NCBI RefSeq assembly: GCF_007644045.2
Contig: NZ_VMDW02000075.1
Coordinates: 149,838 to 213,837 of the forward strand
Direction: 5' to 3'
Length of the DNA: 64,000 bases
From: Vogesella urethralis
GTDB lineage: Bacteria; Pseudomonadota; Gammaproteobacteria; Burkholderiales; Chromobacteriaceae
Under the pieces are notes generated by a model. It was given only the letters and a program-made list of their open reading frames with translations. It did no database searches and was not told where the DNA came from. The translations under genes and the position numbers were made by a program. This document shows positions 29,585 to 37,810 of the stretch, one piece after another (the first letter of the stretch is position 1; every line of letters starts with the position of its first letter).

Positions 29585-31600
29585 GTGACAATGCGGCCAT
29601 TGGTGGCAAGTCTGGCGTTAGCCTTTGCGGTAGCGGCGCCGGCTGTGCATGCAGGTTTGGGGGGGATACGCCTGTTGGCGGGGCCGGGGGAGCCGTTTTA
29701 TGCCGAAGTCGCGCTGGATTCGGAGCCTGGTCTGGAAAACCCGTTTGTGGCGCTGGCCTCGCGCGAGCGCTACGCGTCGCTGACACCGTACTCCGACAAA
29801 GCGGGTCAGCTGCAGATCCGTACTGTCGAAATTTCGCCGCAACAATACATGGTGCGCATTACCGGCCCGGCACTGGCTGCTGGTGAAGTGCTGAACTTTG
29901 CCTTGGAGCTGTCGTGGCCGTCCGGCAAGGCAGTGCGCGAGTATCGCATCAACGGTGGGTCGTCTGCGCCGGCGACCCCGGTCCCTAAGGATGATGCCAG
30001 TGCCGTGTTGTCCGAGCGTCATCCGCTGATTGACGAGCCGGGTGGGCTGGCCTTTGGCGAGGCACGTTTGTTGTCGGCCCTGGGTCTGCCACTGCGTGCG
30101 GAGATCGAGCTGCTGGGGGATTGGCCGGCCAATCTGGCGGCAGACAGTTTTCACTTGCTGAATACCAACGACGCGGCGCTGAAAGATGCGCAGATTCAGG
30201 TCCATCACCGCAAGGGCCGTCACTGGCTGAGCCTGCGCAGCGAGCGCGCGGTGGCGGAAAGCCGATTGCAATTTACGCTGTCTTCTTCGTTGAAGGGTGA
30301 TGCGCTGCAGCGCGACTTTACCCTTCATGCCGCCAAGCGCGGCAGTTACCTGCCTCGTCCTGCTGCGCAGCCTGTGTTCAAGGGCAGTTATCAAGTGCAG
30401 CCGGGGGATACCTTGTCCGGCCTGGCCTACCGTTTTGCCGAGGGCAAGCCGGTGGCCAAGGTGGCTGGCGAAATTTACGCGGCCAACCCGCAGGCCTTTG
30501 CGCAAGGTGACCCTAACAAGCTGTTCGCCGGCGCTACATTGAAGGTGCCGGATCTTGCCGGCTCTGCGTCAGTCTCGCCTGCCAAGGCGGAGAGCAAACC
30601 CGTTGCGGCGGCTGACGTTGCCAAGCCTGTTGCGAAACCGGAAACCAAGCCGGAAACCAAACCCGCCGTTCAGCATGCCGCTTCCGAAGCGCAGGCGGCG
30701 GCGCCGCAAGCAGACGCTTCGGCCGCGCAGGCGGCTGCTGCAGAGCAAGAGAAGCTGGCGCAACTGAAAGCCGCCCAGCAGCGTCTGGCCTGGCTGGAGT
30801 CGGAAATCAACCGTTTGTCGGCTCAGGCTGCCAGCCAGCCACGCCTCAGCATTCCCCACCGTCCTGATGTGCCCGCGTCCGAAGCGCAGGACGAAGCTTT
30901 CCTGGACGAAAATCTCACCCAGTGGGTGTTGTACGGCGTAGGGGGCTTGTCGGTGGCCAGCTTGCTGGCCTGGTTGCTGGTGCGTCGCCGCGCTGCCAAA
31001 GCGAAGGTGCCGGCACCGTCGCAAAGCCGTTCCGGGATGGGGCCGGTCACCATCAGTGCCTCACTGGGGCCGGACGAGCAGCCGCTGGTGCAGCCGATTG
31101 TCGACGACATCAATTTGCAGTCCATTGACGTGCTGGCAGAGGCAGATGTGCTGATGGCGTACGGCCGCTTCGATGCCGCCGAGCAGCTGCTGCGCGAAAG
31201 CCTCAGCAACGAACCCGAGCGCGAAGATCTGCGCATGAAACTGCTGGACCTGATTGCGCGCAAAGGCAATAAGCAGGAGTTCGAGTCGGTAGCGTTGGAC
31301 CTGCTGGCCGTATTCGGCCCGGAGAGCGCCCTGTGGAAGCGCGTGCTGCAGCTGGGCGGCAATCTCGATCCGGATAACCCGCTGTACCGGCCCAGCCCCG
31401 ATCAGCCAGAGCGTTTTGCCATGGCCAGCCCGCCAGCAGTAGACCTGGGCGTGTTCTCGCCGGATGAGGCCGACAAGGTGCCGCTGGCGCAGCAGGTGGA
31501 TAATGCCGAAGCAGCGCAGGATCTGGCCCGCTTGTACCGCGAAATGGGCGATACCGAAACGGCCGATGCCTTGTTGCGCGAGGCAGGCGTCAAGCAGTGA
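29585..31600 (+). CDS. FimV-type protein (second, tandem copy)
   Basis: 671-residue protein with the same domain order as the gene before it: signal peptide (LVASLALAFAVAAPAVHA), N-terminal FimV domain (GLGGIRLLAGPGEPFYAEV), and a better-conserved LysM (YQVQPGDTLSGLAYRF, about 270-325). Next come a charged coiled coil (about 390-425), a membrane helix at about 445-467 ending RRR, TPR-like LMAYGRFDAAEQLLRESL, and the short C-terminal FimV domain (DLARLYREMGDTETADALL). Start GTG 29585 is chosen because AAAGGA is six bases upstream; ATG 29591 is the alternative. The stop overlaps the next gene (GTGA). Confidence 0.85.
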   Translation: MTMRPLVASLALAFAVAAPAVHAGLGGIRLLAGPGEPFYAEVALDSEPGLENPFVALASRERYASLTPYSDKAGQLQIRTVEISPQQYMVRITGPALAAGEVLNFALELSWPSGKAVREYRINGGSSAPATPVPKDDASAVLSERHPLIDEPGGLAFGEARLLSALGLPLRAEIELLGDWPANLAADSFHLLNTNDAALKDAQIQVHHRKGRHWLSLRSERAVAESRLQFTLSSSLKGDALQRDFTLHAAKRGSYLPRPAAQPVFKGSYQVQPGDTLSGLAYRFAEGKPVAKVAGEIYAANPQAFAQGDPNKLFAGATLKVPDLAGSASVSPAKAESKPVAAADVAKPVAKPETKPETKPAVQHAASEAQAAAPQADASAAQAAAAEQEKLAQLKAAQQRLAWLESEINRLSAQAASQPRLSIPHRPDVPASEAQDEAFLDENLTQWVLYGVGGLSVASLLAWLLVRRRAAKAKVPAPSQSRSGMGPVTISASLGPDEQPLVQPIVDDINLQSIDVLAEADVLMAYGRFDAAEQLLRESLSNEPEREDLRMKLLDLIARKGNKQEFESVALDLLAVFGPESALWKRVLQLGGNLDPDNPLYRPSPDQPERFAMASPPAVDLGVFSPDEADKVPLAQQVDNAEAAQDLARLYREMGDTETADALLREAGVKQ

Positions 31601-32220
31601 GTGCGCCGCGTTTTCACCCAGCAGCCAGCCTTGTGGTCTGGCTGTTTTTCATTGTGGCGCTGGCTATGCTGCCGTTGCCTGCCTTGCTGTGCCTAATGTT
31701 GGCCGCAGCGGGTTGGCCGCGCTTGCTGTGGCAGGCGGTGCAACGCATGCGCTGGCTGTTGCTGGCCATGGCCTTGCTGGCCGGCTGGTATGTGCCCGGC
31801 TTGCCATTGTGGCCGGCGCAAGCCTGGTCACCTAGCTGGCAGGGTTTGCAACTAGGTGCTGCCCAGGCGCTACGCCTGCTGTTGATGGCGCTAAGCCTGC
31901 GCCTGCTATGGCGGCATTACGGTAGCGGTGCCATGCTGGCCGCCGTGCTGCACCTGCTGCAGCCCTGGCGCGCTGCCGGCGTGCCGGTGCAGCGTGTTGC
32001 CGTGCGTCTGGTGTTGACGCTGCAGTACGCCGAAGCACTGCTGGCGACGCGGCCCAAGCCTTCGCTGGCCTGGCTGCAGCAGCAGTTGCTGGCGCAACAG
32101 GGGTCACAAACGCAGCCGGATCAGGTAGAGTTGGGTTTTTACCCTTGGCATAGCCGGGACAGTTGGCTGCTGCTTGTGGCAGCACTGGTTCTGGCCATCA
32201 TCATGAAAGCAGTTCAATGA
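31597..32220 (+). CDS. EcfT/CbiQ-like integral membrane protein
   Basis: 207-residue very hydrophobic protein with about five membrane segments. It resembles the T (transmembrane) component of energy-coupling-factor transporters: [18 protein letters not shown], then a helical region [31 protein letters not shown]. The usual partner ATPases and S component are absent nearby, and the coupling Ala-Arg-Gly motifs are not clear. GTG start at 31597 overlaps the fimV copy's stop; its own stop overlaps truA (ATGA), so it is fixed in this operon. Assignment by resemblance only. Confidence 0.6.
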   Translation: MSAPRFHPAASLVVWLFFIVALAMLPLPALLCLMLAAAGWPRLLWQAVQRMRWLLLAMALLAGWYVPGLPLWPAQAWSPSWQGLQLGAAQALRLLLMALSLRLLWRHYGSGAMLAAVLHLLQPWRAAGVPVQRVAVRLVLTLQYAEALLATRPKPSLAWLQQQLLAQQGSQTQPDQVELGFYPWHSRDSWLLLVAALVLAIIMKAVQ

Positions 32221-33005
32221 GAATCGCGCTCGGCCTGGAATACGACGGGCGCGCCTTTGCCGGCTGGCAGACCCAGCCGCATGGCAATACGGTACAGGAC
32301 AAGCTCAACGCCGCGCTGAGCCAGATTGCGGGCCATCCGGTTGTGACGTTGGCCGCAGGGCGCACCGACGCCGGCGTGCACGCACTGATGCAGGTGGTGC
32401 ATTTCGAGACGCAGGCGCAGCGCCAGCTTGGCGCTTGGGTGCGCGGCGTCAACGCCTTGTTGCCGGCGTCGGTGGCGGTGGTGTGGGCGCAAGAAGTCGG
32501 CGACGATTTCCATGCCCGTTTCTCGGCATTCTCCCGCTCCTATCGCTACTTTTTGCTGACCCATCCGGTGCGCCCGGCGCTCACCGCAGGGCGCGTGGGC
32601 TGGTACCACCAGCCGCTGGACGTGGCTGCCATGCGCGCAGCGGCGCAGGTATTGCTGGGGCAACATGATTTTTCCAGCTTCCGCGCGTCCGAATGCCAGG
32701 CCAAGTCGCCGCTGAAGCACCTGCAGCAGCTGGATATCGTGGAAGAACGTGGCTTGATCCGTTTCGATCTGACCGCTGACGCATTTCTGCACCATATGGT
32801 GCGCAATATCGTGGGTACCCTGCTGTACGTCGGCAAGGGCAGTCTGGACGTGGCCGGGGTGCAGGCACTGTTGGCCGCACGCGACCGCAGCAAGGCGCCG
32901 CCCACCTTCATGCCGGACGGCCTGTACCTGACCGGGGTGGGCTACCCGGCGCAGTTTGGTCTGCCAAGCGAGGCGCAGCCCGAGCGGCTGACGCTGTGGA
33001 GCTGA
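32217..33005 (+). CDS. truA: tRNA pseudouridine(38-40) synthase
   Basis: 262-residue pseudouridine synthase that modifies the anticodon arm at positions 38-40. It opens [18 protein letters not shown]. The catalytic aspartate is D51 in [26 protein letters not shown] and [14 protein letters not shown] are the other family blocks. Start overlaps the stop before it by four bases. The dispersed repeat core (32349-32357) encodes part of the catalytic loop region. Confidence 0.96.
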   Translation: MRIALGLEYDGRAFAGWQTQPHGNTVQDKLNAALSQIAGHPVVTLAAGRTDAGVHALMQVVHFETQAQRQLGAWVRGVNALLPASVAVVWAQEVGDDFHARFSAFSRSYRYFLLTHPVRPALTAGRVGWYHQPLDVAAMRAAAQVLLGQHDFSSFRASECQAKSPLKHLQQLDIVEERGLIRFDLTADAFLHHMVRNIVGTLLYVGKGSLDVAGVQALLAARDRSKAPPTFMPDGLYLTGVGYPAQFGLPSEAQPERLTLWS

Positions 33006-33006
33006 C

Positions 33007-33660
33007 ATGACGACACGAATCAAGGTATGCGGCTTTACCCGCCCCGACGACGCCGCTGCGGCGGCGGCGCTGGGGGTGGACGCCATCGGGCTGGTGTTTT
33101 ATGCCCCCAGCCCGCGTTGCGTGACCATCGCCCAGGCGCAAGCCATCATCGCCGCGTTGCCGCCGTTCGTGACGGTGGTGGCGCTGTTCGTCAACCCGAG
33201 CGAGCAAGAAGTACAGCAAGTGCTGGCTGCCTGCGCCATCGACGTGCTGCAGTTTCATGGCGAAGAGTCGCCGGCGTTCTGCCGCAGTTTCCAGCGCCCG
33301 TACCTGAAAGCGGTGCGGGTACGTCCCGGCATGGACTTGTGCGCCTACGCGGCCAACTACCACGATGCCCGCGGCTTGCTGACCGATGCGTTTGTGGAAG
33401 GCGCGCACGGTGGTACCGGCGCGGTGTTCGACTGGACGCTGATTCCGCCGGTGCTGCCTTTGCCGCTGATACTGTCCGGGGGGCTGGATGCGGCCAACGT
33501 GGTCGACGCTGTGGCGCGGGTACGCCCGCCGGCGGTGGATGTATCCAGCGGCGTGGAAGCCGGCAAGGGCATCAAAGACCCGGCGCGGGTGGCGAGCTTT
33601 GTCGCTGCCGTGCGTCAGGGTGAGATTTCGATAGTGCAGGGCGCGGACCCTGCGCTTTAA
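33007..33660 (+). CDS. trpF: Phosphoribosylanthranilate isomerase
   Basis: 217-residue beta-alpha barrel enzyme of tryptophan synthesis. It opens [15 protein letters not shown], where the cysteine (C9) is the general base. The catalytic aspartate lies near [10 protein letters not shown], and the phosphate-binding loops are [10 protein letters not shown] and [11 protein letters not shown](I)KD. It starts one base after the truA stop and is followed by trpB 23 bases later. Confidence 0.95.
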   Translation: MTTRIKVCGFTRPDDAAAAAALGVDAIGLVFYAPSPRCVTIAQAQAIIAALPPFVTVVALFVNPSEQEVQQVLAACAIDVLQFHGEESPAFCRSFQRPYLKAVRVRPGMDLCAYAANYHDARGLLTDAFVEGAHGGTGAVFDWTLIPPVLPLPLILSGGLDAANVVDAVARVRPPAVDVSSGVEAGKGIKDPARVASFVAAVRQGEISIVQGADPAL

Positions 33661-33683
33661 AACAAAACCATCAGGAGCATGCC

Positions 33684-34883
33684 ATGAGCAGTTATGACTT
33701 CCCCGATGCACGCGGCCGGTTTGGCGCGTATGGCGGTGTCTACGTAGCAGAAACATTGATGGCAGCATTGGACGAGCTGAATGCCGAGTACGCCCGCGCC
33801 AAGGCTGACCCGGCGTTCTGGCAAGAGTATCACCATGAGCTGAAGCACTTCGTGGGCCGCCCCAGCCCCATCTATCACGCCAAGCGCTGGTCGGAGCAAC
33901 TGGGCGGTGCGCAGATCTACTTCAAGCGCGAAGACCTCAACCACACCGGTGCCCACAAGGTAAATAACACCATTGGCCAGGCGCTGCTGGCCCGCCGCAT
34001 GGGCAAGAAACGCGTGATCGCCGAAACCGGTGCCGGTCAGCACGGCGTGGCATCGGCCACCGTGGCCGCCCGCTACGGTATGGAATGTGTGGTGTACATG
34101 GGCGCCGAAGACGTGAAGCGCCAGGCGCCGAACGTATTCCGTATGAAGCTGCTGGGTGCCACCGTGGTGCCGGTTGAAAGCGGTTCCAAAACCCTGAAAG
34201 ACGCGCTGAACGAGGCAATGCGCGACTGGGTGACCAATATCGACAGCACTTTCTACATTCTGGGTACCGCCGCCGGCCCGCATCCGTACCCAATGTTGGT
34301 ACGTGACTTCCAGCGCATCATCGGCATCGAGGCCAAAGAGCAGATGCAAGAGATGGTTGGCCGCCAGCCGGACATGGTGGTGGCGTGCGTAGGGGGTGGC
34401 TCCAACGCGATTGGTATTTTCCACCCCTACGTCGACGTGGACGGCGTGCGCCTGGTGGGCGTGGAAGCAGGGGGCGACGGTGTGGAAACCGGTCGCCACG
34501 CCGCGCCGCTGTCGGCCGGCAAGCCGGGCGTGCTGCACGGCTTCCGCAGCTACCTGATGCAGGATGAAGATGGCCAGATCATCGAGACCCATTCGGTGTC
34601 GGCCGGTCTGGACTATCCGGGTGTGGGCCCGGAGCACAGCCTGCTGAAAGACATCGGCCGCGCCGAATACGTTGCCATCAACGACGACGAAGCGCTGCGC
34701 GCCTTTGAAGACTGCTGTCACCTGGAAGGCATCATTCCGGCGCTGGAATCCAGCCACGCGCTGGCGCACGCGGCCAAGGTGGCACCCACCATGGGCAAGG
34801 ACCAGATCATCCTGGTCAACCTGTCCGGCCGTGGCGACAAGGACATCAATACCGTTGCCGGCCTGATGGGCATCACGCTGTGA
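33684..34883 (+). CDS. trpB: Tryptophan synthase, beta chain
   Basis: 399-residue PLP enzyme that joins indole and serine. The PLP lysine is K92 ([10 protein letters not shown]). [10 protein letters not shown], the glycine-rich phosphate loop [10 protein letters not shown], and ESSHALAHA are present. The first residues [14 protein letters not shown] are standard. ATG at 33684 has a good AGGAG site. Its stop overlaps the GTG of a small ABM-domain gene that sits between trpB and trpA. Confidence 0.97.
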   Translation: MSSYDFPDARGRFGAYGGVYVAETLMAALDELNAEYARAKADPAFWQEYHHELKHFVGRPSPIYHAKRWSEQLGGAQIYFKREDLNHTGAHKVNNTIGQALLARRMGKKRVIAETGAGQHGVASATVAARYGMECVVYMGAEDVKRQAPNVFRMKLLGATVVPVESGSKTLKDALNEAMRDWVTNIDSTFYILGTAAGPHPYPMLVRDFQRIIGIEAKEQMQEMVGRQPDMVVACVGGGSNAIGIFHPYVDVDGVRLVGVEAGGDGVETGRHAAPLSAGKPGVLHGFRSYLMQDEDGQIIETHSVSAGLDYPGVGPEHSLLKDIGRAEYVAINDDEALRAFEDCCHLEGIIPALESSHALAHAAKVAPTMGKDQIILVNLSGRGDKDINTVAGLMGITL

Positions 34884-35209
34884 TCGCGGCGCCGGTACTG
34901 GAAGCAGCCTATCTGCAAGTGAAGGCCGGGGCGGAAGCCGCGTTCGAGCAGGCGTTTGCCGCCGCTTCGCCGCTGATTGCCGCCATCGACGGTTATGCCG
35001 GCCATACCTTGCAGCGCTGCCTGGAAGTACCGGGGCGTTACCTGTTGCTGGTGCAGTGGCAAACGCTGGAAGCCCATACCGTGGGTTTCCGGCAGTCGCC
35101 GCAGTATCAGCAATGGCGCGCATTGCTGCACCATTTCTATGATCCGTTCCCGGTGGTGGAACACTTCACCACCGTGCTGAACTACCCATGCAAGGACCAC
35201 ACCGCATGA
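34880..35209 (+). CDS. ABM-domain (antibiotic biosynthesis monooxygenase-like) protein
   Basis: 109-residue protein with the dimeric alpha-beta barrel (ABM) look: [21 protein letters not shown], then [28 protein letters not shown], then [24 protein letters not shown]. Members are small cofactor-free oxygenases, heme-degrading enzymes or of unknown function. Both ends overlap trp genes by four bases (GTGA with trpB, ATGA with trpA), so translation is coupled on both sides. Its role in a trp operon is unknown to me. Confidence 0.78.
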   Translation: MIAAPVLEAAYLQVKAGAEAAFEQAFAAASPLIAAIDGYAGHTLQRCLEVPGRYLLLVQWQTLEAHTVGFRQSPQYQQWRALLHHFYDPFPVVEHFTTVLNYPCKDHTA

Positions 35210-36000
35210 GCCGCGTAGCAGAAACCTTTGCCCGCCTGCAGGCTGCAGGCGAGAAAGCCCTGATTCCCTTCATTACCGCTGGCGACCCGAACCCGGCGCT
35301 GACGGTTGACCTGATGCACGGTCTGGTTGATGGTGGTGCCGACATCATCGAACTGGGCATTCCGTTTTCCGACCCGATGGCCGACGGCCCGGTGATTCAG
35401 CGTGCCAGCGAGCGCGCCCTGGCGCACAAGGTTGGCCTGCGCCACGTGCTGGCGATGGTGAAAACCTTCCGCCAACAGAACCAGCACACCCCGGTGGTGC
35501 TGATGGGTTACCTGAACCCGGTACACGTACTGGGCTACCAGGCCTTTGCCCAGGCCGCGGCTGAGGCCGGCGTCGACGGCGTGCTGACGGTAGATTGCCC
35601 GCCGGAAGAGGCGGAAGAGCTGACCGCCGCCCTGACCGCCGCCGGGCTGGACCCGGTATTCCTGGTGGCACCCACCACGCCGATCGATCGGGTACGTGAA
35701 ATTGCCCGTCTGGCACGGGGTTACGTCTACTATGTGTCATTAAAAGGGGTGACCGGCGCAGGAAATCTGGACATTGACGACGTAGCGCGTAAAATTGCCG
35801 CCCTTAGAGAACACATTACTGTGCCGATCGGCGTCGGTTTCGGTATCCGCGACGCGGAAACCGCCCGCGCCATCTCCGTGGCAGCCGATGCCGTGGTGGT
35901 GGGTAGCCGTCTGGTGCAGGAAATCGAGGCGGCTACACCCGAAACTGCCAAAGAGCAGTTGACCCGTCTGGTGGCTACATTGAAAGCCGCTATCCGTTAG
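35206..36000 (+). CDS. trpA: Tryptophan synthase, alpha chain
   Basis: 264-residue beta-alpha barrel that splits indole-3-glycerol phosphate. The catalytic glutamate is in [17 protein letters not shown], which also holds the catalytic aspartate. [11 protein letters not shown], the flexible loop [11 protein letters not shown] and VGFGIRD are in place. The start overlaps the ABM gene stop. An inverted arrangement of the dispersed repeat follows before accD. Confidence 0.97.
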   Translation: MSRVAETFARLQAAGEKALIPFITAGDPNPALTVDLMHGLVDGGADIIELGIPFSDPMADGPVIQRASERALAHKVGLRHVLAMVKTFRQQNQHTPVVLMGYLNPVHVLGYQAFAQAAAEAGVDGVLTVDCPPEEAEELTAALTAAGLDPVFLVAPTTPIDRVREIARLARGYVYYVSLKGVTGAGNLDIDDVARKIAALREHITVPIGVGFGIRDAETARAISVAADAVVVGSRLVQEIEAATPETAKEQLTRLVATLKAAIR

Positions 36001-36030
36001 AACAACGCTGGACGACCCGTGCCAGCCAGC

Positions 36031-36061
36031 CTGCGGCCAACCTTGGGTGGCCGCAGCTTTT
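36031..36061. repeat. Inverted repeat-family pair between trpA and accD
   Basis: CTGCGGCCA (36031-36039) and TGGCCGCAG (36048-36056) form a 9-base stem. The left arm is a full reverse copy TGCGGCCAACC; the right arm is the variant GGGTGGCCGCA. CTTTTAG follows, so it may partly terminate the trp transcript before accD. Confidence 0.65.
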
Positions 36062-36078
36062 AGATTCAAGGAGTCAGC

Positions 36079-36951
36079 ATGAGCTGGTTGAACAAACTCC
36101 TGCCGCCGAAAATCAAGCGCGATACGCGTGCGAGCAAATCGTCGGCGGTGCCGGAGGGGCTGTGGAGCAAGTGCCCGGCCTGCGAGGCGGTGCTGTACCA
36201 CACCGACCTCCAAAGCAACCTGCAGGTCTGCCCGAAGTGTGATCATCATCACCCGATCAATGCGCGTGAACGTCTGGACATGTTGCTGGACGCCGAAGGC
36301 CGTCGTGAGATCGGTGCAGAAGTGAAGCCGGTAGACATCCTGAAATTCAAGGACAGCAAACGCTATCCGGATCGTCTGGACGCCGCGCAGTCCTCCACCG
36401 GCGAAGACGACGCCCTGGTGGTGATGCAAGGCAGCATCAATAACCAGCCTGCCGTAGTGGCCGCTTTCGAGTTCCGCTTTATCGGCGGTTCGATGGGCTC
36501 GGTGGTGGGCGAACGCTTCGTGCGCGGGGTGCAGGCGGCCGTTGAGGCGCGAGCACCGTTCATCTGTGTGGCGGCGTCTGGTGGCGCCCGCATGCAGGAA
36601 GGCCTGAACTCGCTGATGCAGATGGCCAAGACCTCGGCTGCGCTGCAGTTGTTGTCTGATCACCAGCTGCCGTTCATCTCTATACTCACCGACCCCACCA
36701 TGGGCGGCGTGTCCGCTTCGTTCGCCTTCCTGGGCGACGTGGTGATCGGCGAGCCTGGTGCGCTGATCGGTTTTGCCGGCCCGCGCGTGATCGAGCAGAC
36801 CGTACGCGAAACGCTGCCGGAGGGTTTCCAGCGCTCCGAGTTCCTGATGGAAAAAGGCGCCATCGACATGATTGTTGATCGTCGCGAGCTGAAGGAGCGG
36901 GTCGCAACCTTGCTGGCCATGCTGCAAAAGCTACCTGGCGCGGCAGCCTGA
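36079..36951 (+). CDS. accD: Acetyl-CoA carboxylase, carboxyltransferase beta subunit
   Basis: 290-residue subunit of acetyl-CoA carboxylase, which makes malonyl-CoA for fatty acids. The N-terminal zinc ribbon has C32, C35, C51 and C54 ([13 protein letters not shown]). The crotonase-fold domain follows, with [17 protein letters not shown] and [13 protein letters not shown] forming the CoA and carboxybiotin pocket, and a late [14 protein letters not shown] at 36079 has AAGGAG upstream. A terminator follows; folC, which often comes next, is not here. Confidence 0.97.
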   Translation: MSWLNKLLPPKIKRDTRASKSSAVPEGLWSKCPACEAVLYHTDLQSNLQVCPKCDHHHPINARERLDMLLDAEGRREIGAEVKPVDILKFKDSKRYPDRLDAAQSSTGEDDALVVMQGSINNQPAVVAAFEFRFIGGSMGSVVGERFVRGVQAAVEARAPFICVAASGGARMQEGLNSLMQMAKTSAALQLLSDHQLPFISILTDPTMGGVSASFAFLGDVVIGEPGALIGFAGPRVIEQTVRETLPEGFQRSEFLMEKGAIDMIVDRRELKERVATLLAMLQKLPGAAA

Positions 36952-36974
36952 ACTGGCTGATGTGGCACCATCCG

Positions 36975-37008
36975 ACCCCTTTTGCCTAGCAGAAGGGGTT
37001 TTGTTTTT
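36975..37008 (+). terminator. Terminator of accD
   Basis: ACCCCTTTTG... and CAGAAGGGGTT pair around CCTAG, then a T-rich tail. Confidence 0.8.
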
Positions 37009-37173
37009 GGCGCCGGTGCCTTGCGATGCGCCGGTTTCGCCTTATGCTGGGTAATGGGCGCCACAGCCTGCGGTATGGGCAAATTTTATATAAATTTAAT
37101 TTATAGAAAAACCAAGTGTATATTGGGTATTTGCTTGCATATTCATATCGAATGAGAACGGGGTGGCAATTTC

Positions 37174-37809
37174 ATGGATAATGCATGCTTATGGCGTGTC
37201 CGCTTGTGCAGCGCTGTGCTGGCGAGCAGTGCACTGCTATCGCTGCCGGCATTCTCGGGCGACGTCAACCTGTTGGTGCAGGATGAGCAGGGGGCGCCGG
37301 TGCCCGACGCAGCTGTCTATTGGCTGCCGCAAACCGGCAAGGCGCCGCGAGGTGCCCCCGTTGGCAGCATTGCCCAGCAAGGCAAGGCCTTCATCCCCTA
37401 TGTCAGCGTGTTGCAAGTGGGGACCGCCGTGTCCTTCCCCAATCGTGATACGGTTCGTCACCATGTGTACAGTTTCTCGCCAGCCAAAGTCTTTGACCTC
37501 AAACTGTACTCCGGTACGCCGGCGCAGCCGGTGGTGTTCGACAAGCCGGGGCTGGTGGTGTTGGGCTGCAATATCCACGACTGGATGCTGGCCTATGTGC
37601 TGATAGTGGATACGCCATGGTTTGATGTCAGTAATGAAAGTGGTGCCGCCCAGGTGAAAGGCCTACCCTCTGGTGACTACCGGCTGGTGGTGTGGCATCC
37701 GCGTATGAAAGAAGAAAGCATGCAGCAAATCAAGGTCGGCAGCGCGCCGGTGTCACAGCGTATCCGTATCCAGTTGAGCAAGCCCGACTTGCGCAAGCAG
37801 GGGGGTTAA
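37174..37809 (+). CDS. Secreted cupredoxin-like protein (methylamine-utilisation-type)
   Basis: 211-residue exported protein with a signal peptide (about residues 1-29, ending LPAFSG). The mature part has a plastocyanin-like site: NRDTVRHHVYSFSPAK supplies a histidine, and GCNIHDWMLAYV supplies Cys, His and Met about 40 residues later. Annotated relatives are called methylamine utilisation protein without clear function. The next gene, a GGDEF-EAL receptor, starts one base after its stop, so a copper- or redox-linked input to c-di-GMP signalling is plausible. An AT-rich stretch (37080-37160) lies upstream. Confidence 0.8.
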   Translation: MDNACLWRVRLCSAVLASSALLSLPAFSGDVNLLVQDEQGAPVPDAAVYWLPQTGKAPRGAPVGSIAQQGKAFIPYVSVLQVGTAVSFPNRDTVRHHVYSFSPAKVFDLKLYSGTPAQPVVFDKPGLVVLGCNIHDWMLAYVLIVDTPWFDVSNESGAAQVKGLPSGDYRLVVWHPRMKEESMQQIKVGSAPVSQRIRIQLSKPDLRKQGG

Positions 37810-37810
37810 G

